Of a DNA stretch of 64,000 nucleotides, positions 52,975 through 61,960 are shown in pieces. Made by a program: the position numbers and the translations under genes. The stretch comes from an uncultured Ectothiorhodospiraceae bacterium. Its GTDB lineage: Bacteria > Pseudomonadota > Gammaproteobacteria > UBA6429 > Thiohalophilaceae. The stretch spans positions 187,077 to 251,076 of the forward strand of contig CAMYOL010000029.1 of NCBI GenBank assembly GCA_947260005.1, given 5' to 3'. Position 1 is the first letter of the stretch. Each line of letters begins with the position of its first letter. Below the pieces are notes generated by a model. It worked only from the letters and a program-made list of their open reading frames with translations, was not told where the DNA came from and made no database searches.

Positions 52975-54075
52975 CTAAAGAGGCAGACAAGGTTCACCAC
53001 GGTCTATACGAGTGGTATCCACAACCGGCAAACCGTCTACCAGATTTTTGGGATGATAGTGGCTGGGTTCATTATCACGCCGATTGAACGTGGCCGCATG
53101 AATCGATTCACCATCTTGTACATGGGCCCCCAGCTTACGCTGATATTCACCAAATAGTTTATATTTAAAGCTCATTGAATCACGTAACTCTGAATCGAAG
53201 CAAGGACGAAAGTAAGATAAATAGTTATCATCAAATGCCAGGCCTAGCTTCTCGGCTTTTTCGATGATCCAATGGAGTGGTTCATTGGCAACCCCGTCAG
53301 GATGATATCCCCCGCCCACATTGGAATGAACACCGGGAAACCAGGCCTGCTCTAACTGCCCGGTCCAGTCCGAAGGACGTGTCCAAATACTTGGTCGAAA
53401 GGGCTTTCGCCGTTCATCGATAGCAAGGGCATGATAAGCGTTGAGAATATATTGATTTAAGCCAATATCATGATATTTGTATTTTCGACGATGAAAGAGT
53501 TGGCCAAGCAATCCAGGCGCACCCAGCGAACCAACCGTATCCCAGACACCAATAAAATGAATCGGTGGGCACGGCCGACGGCTACGAATATTCTTAAATG
53601 CTTTTTCCCACTTGGCATCATTTTTTGTCGTGCGAGATTCATAGAGTTTATAAAGATTGGGAGTGTAGAATTCATCATTTTTTTTGAGCAGGCCGACTTT
53701 TTTCATAAACCCGGCCAATGTCCGTACCGTAAATGCACCACGGCTAAAACCAAAAAAATAAAGCTCATCGCCTTCTTCATAATTAAATACAATAAAGCGA
53801 TACAATACACGCACGTTTACCGCCAGGCCATGCCCGAACGCTCCTCCGGTAAATTTATCCAGGCCTCCGTTTGTCCCGACGCCTTCATGATAGTACACAA
53901 TCTGATCGACTTTATTGGCGGTATAATCGGGTGTATCATCTGGTATATCACAAGGTAATACCGCCCGTGCAATTTTTAAAACATTACTGGGTTTACACCG
54001 ACCCGTTTTCTCATCGACCTGTTCAGGCTCATTCCAGGTTCCGTCGGCGCAGATGATGATTCGTCTCATAGCCAT
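52975..54075 (-). CDS. DUF2235 alpha/beta hydrolase (Tle1-like phospholipase fold)
   Basis: A 366-residue protein with the DUF2235 signature: RRIIICADGTWNEPEQ, IVYYHEGVGTNGG, the nucleophile elbow FGFSRGAFTVRTLAG (S111), the acid region FIGVWDTVGSLG and the His in FPGVHSNVGGGYH. Type VI secretion lipase effectors of the Tle1 group share this fold, but many DUF2235 proteins are not effectors. No signal peptide and no adaptor or VgrG gene is nearby. An AAGGAC ribosome site precedes the start. Confidence 0.88.
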   Translation of the reverse strand: MAMRRIIICADGTWNEPEQVDEKTGRCKPSNVLKIARAVLPCDIPDDTPDYTANKVDQIVYYHEGVGTNGGLDKFTGGAFGHGLAVNVRVLYRFIVFNYEEGDELYFFGFSRGAFTVRTLAGFMKKVGLLKKNDEFYTPNLYKLYESRTTKNDAKWEKAFKNIRSRRPCPPIHFIGVWDTVGSLGAPGLLGQLFHRRKYKYHDIGLNQYILNAYHALAIDERRKPFRPSIWTRPSDWTGQLEQAWFPGVHSNVGGGYHPDGVANEPLHWIIEKAEKLGLAFDDNYLSYFRPCFDSELRDSMSFKYKLFGEYQRKLGAHVQDGESIHAATFNRRDNEPSHYHPKNLVDGLPVVDTTRIDRGEPCLPL

Positions 54076-54517
54076 TGTCCTTATTTGATTTGTTACACTC
54101 GATCATGCCAGTGTCCAATTAATAGTAAGTAAAGCAGTAAATCCACCATTATGATATGACGTCATATGAACGACTATTTAATATCCAAATTGCCTGACTA
54201 CATTGGTCGAAATACATCCAGACAAAACCCAAGTTGGATACTCATATAATTGTAGTTTATTTTAAAAAAACGGCGTGTTACGATTTTTCCATATGGGTAT
54301 CAAACCATAATGTGAATAATTCACAGTTTTTTTCGAAACGACTTGTTAGGCTGGACGTAATAAATAAATCAACCCGTATTTAACGCATCAGAATCGAAAA
54401 CAATGAGTACATTTAATGTTTACCATATTCATTAAATTAGTCTTCATAATAAAGTGTATTAAAAAATGAATGGGTTAGTTTTGTTCTGTACTAAACCTCA
54501 AAACAAGGAGTATCGTT
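54076..54517. other. 442-base intergenic region upstream of the subtilase
   Basis: AT-rich spacer between divergent DUF2235 and subtilase genes, no credible gene. A small palindrome GTGAATAATTCAC (about 54311-54323) might be an operator for either gene; nothing else stands out. The subtilase has a clear AAGGAG ribosome site at its end. Confidence 0.4.
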
Positions 54518-55891
54518 ATGGGCGCAAAAAAAAAGGTCAAAGACACGAAGAAGATGGTCAATATTGAAGTATCCGTTAAGCCAGATGGTGATGCATTATC
54601 GGTTTATGATCAAGATACTTATCCCAGCACTAAAAATATTGACGACTTTCGGGCACATAAAGGACGTAGCATCGAGCTTGCACGTAAATTAGCAAAGAAT
54701 AATTTTACTGTTCACCACGTAGGTGATTTCAGCATCTCAGCCGCATGCCCAGCCGAACAATTTGAAAGTTTTTTTAAAACAAAAATATCTGATCAAAAAC
54801 CCGACGAACCCAAATTAGCGCCTGAAGGTTATATGATTCATGCTCCCTTAAGTGGTGCAGACTGGGAAATTCCTAAAGCAGATGGTTTATCAAATTTGAT
54901 TGAACGTGCCTATATTCAACAAGATCCGATTTTTATGAGTGATGAACGTGAACTCCCCCCCTTTTGGAATGATAAGTTTCGATTAAGGGTACCCGTCGAT
55001 GTAGCACAGATTATGGGAGCAAGTTCTGTGCATCGCATGGGTTTAACTGGCAATGGCGTGAAAGTTGCGATGCCTGATTCTGGTTTTTACCACCACCCCT
55101 ACTTCATTGAGCAAGGTTATAACTTTTTATCGGTAACGGCCCCAGATGCCCTCGATCATACAACTGATAGCAGCGGACATGGCACTGGTGAGTGCGCCAA
55201 TCTTTTTGCGACGGCACCTGAGGTCAATTTCATTGGTGTAAAAATGAATAACCCAACCCTGGCGTTTAAAACGGCCGTGGATTTTATGCCCGATATCATG
55301 ACGAACAGTTGGGGATATAGCGTCGATATGCCTGGGACCAGCATGCCAAACTGGCTACGTCCACTTTATCTTGCCGTATTAGATGCGGTGTCGAAAGGCA
55401 TTACCGTCTGTTTCTCAGCAGGGAATGGCCACTTTGCTTTTCCCGGAAGTATTCCCGAAGTTATTAGTGTCGGAGGTGTCCATGTTGACGGTGATTTAAA
55501 TTATACGGTGTCTGACTACACCAGTGGTTTTTCATCAACGTGGTTCCCGGGTCGTGAGACACCAGATATCAGTGGTCTGTGTGGGATGCGGCCGACAGCG
55601 GATTATATTGTTTTACCCGTTGAGGATGGCGCGAGTTTGGAAAAAGAGGATGGCTGGGGAGCATTCAGTGGCACCTCTGCGTCTTCACCGATGGTCGCAG
55701 GCGTATGTGCCTTGCTCAAACAAGCCGATCAAGAGCTTAGCCCTGAAAACATCAAAAACCTGCTTAAATTTACCGCGCAGGATATCACGACAGGAACCAA
55801 CGCACATGGCCGAGCTGCAACCCCCGGCCCTGATGGTGCAACCGGATTTGGACTGGTCAATGCGGAGCGCGCGATAAACGCCATCGTGTAA
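54518..55891 (+). CDS. Subtilisin-like serine protease (S8) without signal peptide
   Basis: A 457-residue protease. The catalytic triad is complete: D187 (AMPDSGFYHH), H221 (DSSGHGTGECA), S387 (FSGTSASSPMVAGV), with oxyanion Asn N303 (SAGNGHF). Residues 15-130 form a pro-domain-like segment (ELARKLAKNNFTVHHVGDFSISAACPAEQFESFFKTKI). The first residues are basic (MGAKKKVKDTKKM) with no signal peptide, unlike most bacterial subtilases. The next gene encodes a protein resembling the pro-domain, so a protease-inhibitor pair is plausible. Confidence 0.92.
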   Translation: MGAKKKVKDTKKMVNIEVSVKPDGDALSVYDQDTYPSTKNIDDFRAHKGRSIELARKLAKNNFTVHHVGDFSISAACPAEQFESFFKTKISDQKPDEPKLAPEGYMIHAPLSGADWEIPKADGLSNLIERAYIQQDPIFMSDERELPPFWNDKFRLRVPVDVAQIMGASSVHRMGLTGNGVKVAMPDSGFYHHPYFIEQGYNFLSVTAPDALDHTTDSSGHGTGECANLFATAPEVNFIGVKMNNPTLAFKTAVDFMPDIMTNSWGYSVDMPGTSMPNWLRPLYLAVLDAVSKGITVCFSAGNGHFAFPGSIPEVISVGGVHVDGDLNYTVSDYTSGFSSTWFPGRETPDISGLCGMRPTADYIVLPVEDGASLEKEDGWGAFSGTSASSPMVAGVCALLKQADQELSPENIKNLLKFTAQDITTGTNAHGRAATPGPDGATGFGLVNAERAINAIV

Positions 55892-55916
55892 TGCTTTGCA
55901 ATTGAAATAAATCTGG

Positions 55917-55938
55917 CCTGCTGGTGTTAACCAGCAGG
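55917..55938 (+). promoter_or_regulatory. Hairpin between subtilase and pro-domain-like gene
   Basis: CCTGCTGG and CCAGCAGG pair around TGTTAA, 26 bases after the subtilase stop and 22 before the next start. No T-run follows. It could adjust the ratio of the two proteins by partial termination or mRNA processing; this is inference. Confidence 0.5.
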
Positions 55939-55959
55939 TCATAGTCTAAAATTTAGTAG

Positions 55960-56304
55960 ATGAGTAATACTAATGTTCAGTTTGAAGTCCTGATACACGC
56001 CCGCGATTCCGGGCAAGTTCCTTCCGTTGCAACTATCGATTCATTTAAACCCGATCCCGCTGACCTTATTCATGCAAAACGCTGGTTTACAGAACAGGGT
56101 ATTACCGCCCATCAAACCGACTTCGGTCTGGTGTGCTCAGCCCCGAAAAATATCTTTGAATCAATCTTCGATGTCACACTGACGGAAAATGAAAATCAAT
56201 CATCTCAAGTTGCTTTTAATATAGTCGGACAAATATCCGCCCCTTCAGAATTAAAAGATATCATTGAGCAGGTGACCCTTTCGGTTCAGCCAGAGTATTA
56301 TTGA
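55960..56304 (+). CDS. Small protein resembling the subtilase pro-domain
   Basis: A 114-residue soluble protein. HAKRWFTEQGITAHQTDFGLVCSAPKNIFESIFDVTLTENE lines up with the subtilase N-terminal ARKLAKNNFTVHHVGDFSISAACPAEQFESFFKTKISDQ, including the FES-F block. Pro-domains of subtilases often act as tight inhibitors, so this could be a stand-alone inhibitor or folding aid for the adjacent protease. That role is inferred from position and similarity. ATG start after the hairpin. Confidence 0.7.
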   Translation: MSNTNVQFEVLIHARDSGQVPSVATIDSFKPDPADLIHAKRWFTEQGITAHQTDFGLVCSAPKNIFESIFDVTLTENENQSSQVAFNIVGQISAPSELKDIIEQVTLSVQPEYY

Positions 56305-56376
56305 CAAAAAACATAACTGTTCGAAAATATTTACTCAGTACAGAATTTAAATCAAGACATGAACCCATTATCACCA

Positions 56377-57051
56377 TTATTTTTTCAAAACAAAATTTGA
56401 CGTACCTAACCCCAACCATAAAAAACCAATCATCCACCATTGCCAGAAGGCAAAGCTCAACCAGACCGAGATACCCTTCTCCCGCCATGAGGCATCTACC
56501 CAGCCGTACTCACGTTGTGTCAGGTACAGCCATAGCAAGCGGAGGCTAACGGCAAACAGGAAGATCACGACAATAAATACGATTCGCTGATAACGTGATG
56601 GTTGTAATAGTGATCGGATCAACAAACCAATAATACCAACGTAGAGGCCAAAAAAAGTAGATAGCGCAATGAACTCGTGGGCCTTATAGAACCAGTTTGA
56701 TAGATCGACAATTAATAGGCGTTCCAACCCTAACAAAAAACCACTAATCAAACCAATACGTATCACATTGATTAACACATGTGTTTTTTTCGAGGAGCTT
56801 GGTGAGTTCGACAAAAAATATTGCTGGAGAGAAGTAACATAGGGCCACAGCAATAACATCGTCAGACTCAGGCTGGCAGAAAACCAGAAACTCCCGGAAG
56901 GATTGTGTTTTTGTGACATCAGCGCCGAGGCAACGGTGTAATGCCAGTCGAAACCCCCGGGGAAAGAATGGGCGGCAAGTAGTAAGCCGATCGCCATGGC
57001 AAACAGCGCTGCAAGATACCAATAGAACGTTGGATTAAGTTTGTAAACCAT
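56377..57051 (-). CDS. Polytopic membrane protein of unknown function
   Basis: Starting at the ATG at 57051 (MVYKLNPTFYWYLAALFAMAIGLLLAA) gives 224 residues and an overlap of 17 bases with the upstream yihY-type gene, a sign of coupled translation. About six membrane segments are visible, with a conserved-looking HSFPGGFDWHYTVASALMSQKHNPSGS loop after the first. No family is assigned with confidence; DUF998-like proteins have a similar plan. Confidence 0.7.
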   Translation of the reverse strand: MVYKLNPTFYWYLAALFAMAIGLLLAAHSFPGGFDWHYTVASALMSQKHNPSGSFWFSASLSLTMLLLWPYVTSLQQYFLSNSPSSSKKTHVLINVIRIGLISGFLLGLERLLIVDLSNWFYKAHEFIALSTFFGLYVGIIGLLIRSLLQPSRYQRIVFIVVIFLFAVSLRLLWLYLTQREYGWVDASWREKGISVWLSFAFWQWWMIGFLWLGLGTSNFVLKK

Positions 57052-57889
57052 GAAGATTTTTGTCTCCACTACCAATACGCTCATATTCGGCAATCACCTG
57101 GGCGCCGAGCAATAAAATAATGGCCGCCACTTCCAGGCTAATTAAAATAACAATAGCAGCGGTAAAGGTGCCATAGATCACGTTAACCAGGGACAAGGTG
57201 GAAAAATACCAGACCAAAACATGTCGCGATAGCTCCCATAACAAGGCCGCGGTGATCCCACCGATTAATGCATGCCGTATTGAGATACGTCCGACGGGCA
57301 TGACCAGATAAAGTGACGTCAACAAGGCAATCTCACCACTGATGCCAAGTAGATAGACAAAGACGATTTGCGTCGTCCCCCTTGACCATTCGTGACTACT
57401 TAAATAACCACTGACGAGACTCACCACAAACAACCCAACCGCCAACAATAAGATATAAATATAGGGAATAATAGCTGAGATCAGGAAACGGCGACGTTTA
57501 ATGGAGACCCGATGAAAAAAGATCACCGACATCGCATTTTCCAATGCGGTGAACGCAAAGGAACTAAAAAACAACAATAACAAAAAACCCAGAAACCCAA
57601 TAACTTTCCAGTTTTGTAGAAACAAATGAATTTGGTTGATCACGGCATCGGTTTGACCTGGTGTCACGATCACCAGATATTCACGTAACACCGCGAGTAA
57701 TTCCTGGGTTTCCTTGAATTGTGACAACACCACTAGAATCAGCGCGATCATTGGAATAATAGACAGTAAGGTGTAATAGGCAATCGCGCCCGATAACAAA
57801 AACCCCTGGTTGGCACGAAAACCGTTCACCACCTGCTTAATAAATTGCAGCGGTTCGTTCAAAACAACATGAGCGCGAGTAGACGGCAT
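57035..57889 (-). CDS. YihY/BrkB-family inner membrane protein
   Basis: A 284-residue protein with six membrane segments. The family pattern is clear: FIKQVVNGFRANQGFLLSGAIAYYTLLSIIPMIALILV at the start, then FTALENAMSVIFF. Later comes RHALIGGITAALLWELSRHVLVWYFSTLSLVNVIYGTFTAAIVILISLEVAAIILLLGAQVIAEYE. The old annotation as RNase BN is wrong for this family; transport or envelope roles are suggested. It follows the bacteriohemerythrin gene by two bases, so the three genes 56377-58293 look like one operon. Confidence 0.92.
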   Translation of the reverse strand: MPSTRAHVVLNEPLQFIKQVVNGFRANQGFLLSGAIAYYTLLSIIPMIALILVVLSQFKETQELLAVLREYLVIVTPGQTDAVINQIHLFLQNWKVIGFLGFLLLLFFSSFAFTALENAMSVIFFHRVSIKRRRFLISAIIPYIYILLLAVGLFVVSLVSGYLSSHEWSRGTTQIVFVYLLGISGEIALLTSLYLVMPVGRISIRHALIGGITAALLWELSRHVLVWYFSTLSLVNVIYGTFTAAIVILISLEVAAIILLLGAQVIAEYERIGSGDKNLHGLQT

Positions 57890-57891
57890 CG

Positions 57892-58293
57892 TTACGTCAC
57901 TTCAGCAAGAAAAGTACCCAACTTCATATCGGTAGAGAGAATATGTTCCGATAACCAATGCTCAAGAAACTCAATGTCGTCACTTACCATCTGTTTTCCT
58001 GCCTCAAGGATCGTCTGTTGCAGCGCCTTCACGCTTTTGATTAATTCCTGATGCTCCGCTTTATGATCGGCATAGCCCTCATAACCCGTTTTAAGCATCA
58101 AACGCTCCTCATGGCTAAAGTGCCAGACAGTACAGTTGATTAGCTCTTCCAATACCGCTGCCAGATAGATAGGCGCCTCCCCTTCCATAACAGCGTGATT
58201 GAGAATGTTTAAAAGATCAATGAGTCGACGGTGATCATCATCGATCTCGTCATCGCCGACACTGAGCAGGTTATCCCAGGCTATTTCTTTCAT
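57892..58293 (-). CDS. Bacteriohemerythrin
   Basis: A 133-residue oxygen-binding di-iron protein. The iron ligand motifs are present in order: EIDDDHRRLIDLLN, TVWHFSHEERLM, HKAEHQELI, and EHILSTDMKLGTFL. ATG at 58293 has AGGAG eight bases upstream; a GTG two codons earlier also reads. Such single-domain proteins store or deliver oxygen, or sense it. It heads the putative operon with the two membrane protein genes. Confidence 0.94.
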   Translation of the reverse strand: MKEIAWDNLLSVGDDEIDDDHRRLIDLLNILNHAVMEGEAPIYLAAVLEELINCTVWHFSHEERLMLKTGYEGYADHKAEHQELIKSVKALQQTILEAGKQMVSDDIEFLEHWLSEHILSTDMKLGTFLAEVT

Positions 58294-58404
58294 ATTCACT
58301 TCTCCTGTTGTGTGGAGTGGGGATAGATACTATTGGATCATAATTATGGCATTGCAGGACCTGCCCCTGATAGGCAATATCAGCATACCAGTGTTAAGTG
58401 CCTG

Positions 58405-61400
58405 TTATAACAAATCAAAATCACCCGCTAACACACGGTCGATGCGTCCTGTTCGCCAATTACGGACACTGTCTTTCACAAGTGGTGTTGGCTCTTCACA
58501 ATAACGCCGCACGACATTAAGTGTCTTGCTTTCAACACTTGCGAATACTGCTTCTGCCTGTGCTCTCATATCCTGTTGATTATCAATTGCGCCGATTGGC
58601 TGTCCAACAACACTAACTTTAGTACTAAATCGTTCTACCTGGTTTTCTTTGGCTGGAATCTCAAAAACATGAAGACCAGACTCTGGCTGAAGGATTCGAT
58701 ATGCACCGAATCCGTTTACTGCAAGAATACCTCGACACCCCCCTTTCGCATCACAATGATTCGCAATAAGTTGAACATGCATTCGTCGACGCTTCCCCCA
58801 GTTTTGATACATTTTCAACAAACGTGAGTAGACTTCTGCCGTTTGTTTTTCATCATGACTCTTTTCAAATTTTGTCTCCAGCAATATAAAAGCATCGAAG
58901 GGAGATGACTCCATAAAGTCTTGATAAGCATTGTCCAAAAGATATAACTGTTCTGCCAAACGTCGTACCATATCAGGATGGTAAACTGGCATTTTAGTCG
59001 GTGCGATTCGCTTTAACCGTTGCAAAAGTGATTCTGCTGATTTATAACCTGATTCGAGACGATCCATAAATTCTATCAAAGCAAGTGTGTTGAATCGATC
59101 AGCTGATTCCCAGAATTCTGGGGATCTCATTTTAGCCATTGCTTCATCTTTAGAATGGTTCCATTTCGACTCTGCAAGGGCATCCGATATTACCTGGAAC
59201 TGAGATTCAAGAAACCTGAATTCGTTGGCTGTACCTTTAGCAAGCAAAGCGAGAGTTTTCAAATCCAGCTTATCATTTTGTCCATTATAATTATCTTCGG
59301 CAATCGAAACAGGCTCTGGATTATCAGGGTCAATAAATTGCACCTGTATTTGATCGCCATCGCGGCCAAGAAATAAAAATTGATCGCCTTTAGGAAAACG
59401 TCTTTCTACGATAGTTTCTGCCAAAGGTGATAATACAAAGCGCTCAATTGCACGTTTAAGAGGTCGAGCCCCCAGATCCAACGTAAAGCCTTTTTGGAGT
59501 AAAAACTCGATGACAGAATCATCAAATTCAACCGCCCAATCTCGATGTCGAAGTCCATGACGATTAAATGCCAACTGTAATTCCTTTTTGATTATCTCTC
59601 TCATCACGCTGCGGGTTAGTGGATTAAAAATTATCACTCGATCCAAACGATTAATAAATTCACGGCGGAATGTGAGGTTGACTGCTTTCTCAACAGCAGC
59701 GGGGGAAAAACTCGCTGTATCCTTTGAAAAACCGATACTTGTTCCGCTGCTGATAGTAGCACCCAAATTTGACGTCAATATTATGATACATTGACGAAAA
59801 CTCACACTATGACCTGCCCGGTCTGTGAGTCTGCCATCATCAAATACCTGCAAGAATAAATCCCAGACATTTGAGTGAGCCTTCTCAAACTCATCAAGTA
59901 ACACAACGCTATAGGGTTGCTGTCTAACTTGGGTCACGAAGGACTTTGAGGGGTTCTGTTGGTTATTCTCGAGCAGCAATCGCCAAGAGGAATCTGAAGC
60001 TTGATATTCACTCATATCAATGCGAATCATACGGTTTTCTGACCCAAACAGAACTTCAGACAAGGTCTTGGCTATTTCAGTCTTACCGCTACCAGTCGGG
60101 CCAGCAAACAAAAATACGCCTAATGGTCGGGTCGGATCCGTCACTCCCGCCTTGATCATTGCGATTCGTTCTACCAGGCATTCAACGGCCTCTGCTTGTC
60201 CTATGACACGTTTTTGTAATGTGTTACGAATTATATCGAGATCCAATTCCTGGCGATCGTCCAATATATCGATCGGTATATTTGTAATTTGTGATAACGA
60301 TCTCAGTAAATCGTCTTTCCCGACTGGCAAGTACTCGGATTCACTTGCCGCGAGTCTATTAACAGTCACTTTTAATAACTGCAGAATATTGCCAGGTGCG
60401 ACAGTACTATATAAATAGTGTTGTACTAATTCGAACGCCTGGTTAATAGTTGATTTATCAATAACCGTATCACCGAACTTCTCCTCCTGGATATGAGCCC
60501 ATTCATGAGCAATACTCAAAGCCTGCTCGTCCTGTACGGGTTCAAGACGAACCGTTTCAAATAATGTTTTAACCTTTGGTCGTTCTCGTAACAGATTTTC
60601 AAACGCATCCGGGGTGGCGTCTCCAATAAGAATCAGCTCACCCCGTTCGATAGCAGGCATGATCAAGTCCAGCAAGCCACGTGGTTTTTCACGATAACTT
60701 CCTGCTGCAACCATTTCATAAATGTCAGGCACATACCAGACCACTTTTCTCTCAGCGCCCAGGGTTGCCAGCAGTGACTTCACACGCCCTTCCAACTCTC
60801 CGATATATTTCTGTCCAGCAACAACCTCTCCAGCTGCCCCCTCAAATACAAGCCAGTTCATATCATTGGCATAACGTGCAACATAACGTATTAAAGTAGT
60901 CTTACCAACACCACTTTCACCTACAACAATCATGGAACGTGCAGGTGGATTAAAAATAGTTTCTTGAATGCGTTGCGCCTGTTGCAATATGGCATCATAT
61001 TCCACTACAGGAACACGAAAAACCTGCTCATCCCATATTCGCCCAACACTTTCTAAAAGTGCTTTATTAATTCGATGCTTCTTCCATAGCTTAATTTTAT
61101 CTTTAACGACACTAGCACCTTTGCCCCGCATGTCCTTTAATAACTCATTGAGAATTTCAATAGCTTCACTTTTATAACCATCTAAATTTTCAAATAATGA
61201 ATCAGCCTTCGCTAGTTCGAATTGTTGATTAATATACGATTCAAGAATACCTACGGCAATGGGGTAATTTTTCCACCATTCTTGTACCTTACTCAACACC
61301 TCATCAAGTCTCGGTTCCAGACTTTTATGCTGAATAATTTCTAAAGAAAAATACACTGGCCATAATCCCATACGAGAGAGGGCGTTAATAATCTGCGTCA

Positions 61401-61770
61401 GCTCTTGTTCAGTTAAATCACGCTGTTCAAGCGCTCGCAAAGCCATGCAGGCAATAATATAGTTTTCCCCAACCGCATAAGATAATAAATTCTCAGTATC
61501 GTAACTTTCATGAGAAAGTTTTATTACACCTGTTTCAAAGTCCTGTGCGCCAACCAAATCTTTAGGATGGGCACTGCGTTCAAACAAATCATCTAATTCG
61601 GAAGCAATAGCATAGATGTCCTTCTTTTTTTCATCCTCAACAATATTTTCAGTATGACTAATTTGATTAGTTGAATCCTTCTTCCGTCCAGGCCAGATTT
61701 TACGGATCAACATTGTAAAGACTAACGCAGTGATGACACCTGAGATAAATATTAGTATAGTTTTGTCCAT
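58405..61770 (-). CDS. Membrane-anchored Clp-type double AAA+ protein fused to a release-factor-like domain
   Basis: ATG at 61770 gives 1121 residues; a TTG 17 codons earlier is also in frame. Positions below count from the ATG. An N-terminal membrane segment (TILIFISGVITALVFTMLI, 4-22) is followed by a helical region to about 260. The first AAA+ domain has Walker A GESGVGKT (284-291) but a degenerate Walker B (VPDIYEM, no Glu after Asp). The second is a full ClpB-type domain: GPTGSGKT (557-564), VVLLDEFEKAH (622-632), TSNLG, and GARPLKRAIER. No ClpB M-domain. Residues 876-1121 read as a PCRF/release-factor region: SPEFWESADRF, LLKMYQNWGKRR, GILAVNGFGAYRILQPESGLHVF, and the RF-like tail VVRRYCEEPTPLVKDSVRNW and RTGRIDRVLAGDFDLL. 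GGQ is absent. Disaggregase acting on ribosome-bound chains is a guess. Confidence 0.85.
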   Translation of the reverse strand: MDKTILIFISGVITALVFTMLIRKIWPGRKKDSTNQISHTENIVEDEKKKDIYAIASELDDLFERSAHPKDLVGAQDFETGVIKLSHESYDTENLLSYAVGENYIIACMALRALEQRDLTEQELTQIINALSRMGLWPVYFSLEIIQHKSLEPRLDEVLSKVQEWWKNYPIAVGILESYINQQFELAKADSLFENLDGYKSEAIEILNELLKDMRGKGASVVKDKIKLWKKHRINKALLESVGRIWDEQVFRVPVVEYDAILQQAQRIQETIFNPPARSMIVVGESGVGKTTLIRYVARYANDMNWLVFEGAAGEVVAGQKYIGELEGRVKSLLATLGAERKVVWYVPDIYEMVAAGSYREKPRGLLDLIMPAIERGELILIGDATPDAFENLLRERPKVKTLFETVRLEPVQDEQALSIAHEWAHIQEEKFGDTVIDKSTINQAFELVQHYLYSTVAPGNILQLLKVTVNRLAASESEYLPVGKDDLLRSLSQITNIPIDILDDRQELDLDIIRNTLQKRVIGQAEAVECLVERIAMIKAGVTDPTRPLGVFLFAGPTGSGKTEIAKTLSEVLFGSENRMIRIDMSEYQASDSSWRLLLENNQQNPSKSFVTQVRQQPYSVVLLDEFEKAHSNVWDLFLQVFDDGRLTDRAGHSVSFRQCIIILTSNLGATISSGTSIGFSKDTASFSPAAVEKAVNLTFRREFINRLDRVIIFNPLTRSVMREIIKKELQLAFNRHGLRHRDWAVEFDDSVIEFLLQKGFTLDLGARPLKRAIERFVLSPLAETIVERRFPKGDQFLFLGRDGDQIQVQFIDPDNPEPVSIAEDNYNGQNDKLDLKTLALLAKGTANEFRFLESQFQVISDALAESKWNHSKDEAMAKMRSPEFWESADRFNTLALIEFMDRLESGYKSAESLLQRLKRIAPTKMPVYHPDMVRRLAEQLYLLDNAYQDFMESSPFDAFILLETKFEKSHDEKQTAEVYSRLLKMYQNWGKRRRMHVQLIANHCDAKGGCRGILAVNGFGAYRILQPESGLHVFEIPAKENQVERFSTKVSVVGQPIGAIDNQQDMRAQAEAVFASVESKTLNVVRRYCEEPTPLVKDSVRNWRTGRIDRVLAGDFDLL

Positions 61771-61846
61771 GGCTACATTATAAACAAGTAAATAAGAAAT
61801 AAAACAGAAACCCCTGACCAATAAAACCTGAACAGTTTGATATCAC

Positions 61847-61948
61847 TCATTCTTGAACTCCATTCCCCGCCAACACCTCTTCCACGACTTTATGCGGCTC
61901 CGGTATATAGGTGACTTTAGGCAAGTACAGGTAATTTATTCCAATCTC
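61847..61948 (-). pseudogene. Possible C-terminal gene fragment
   Basis: Minus-strand frame reads EIGINYLYLPKVTYIP, then EPHKVVEEVLAGNGVQE and stop, with a stop just before it and no start codon. The composition looks protein-like (PKVTYIPEPHKVVEEVL) but I do not recognise it. It may be the remaining end of a lost gene between the ankyrin and AAA+ genes. Confidence 0.3.
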
Positions 61949-61960
61949 TTAACCGACCAA

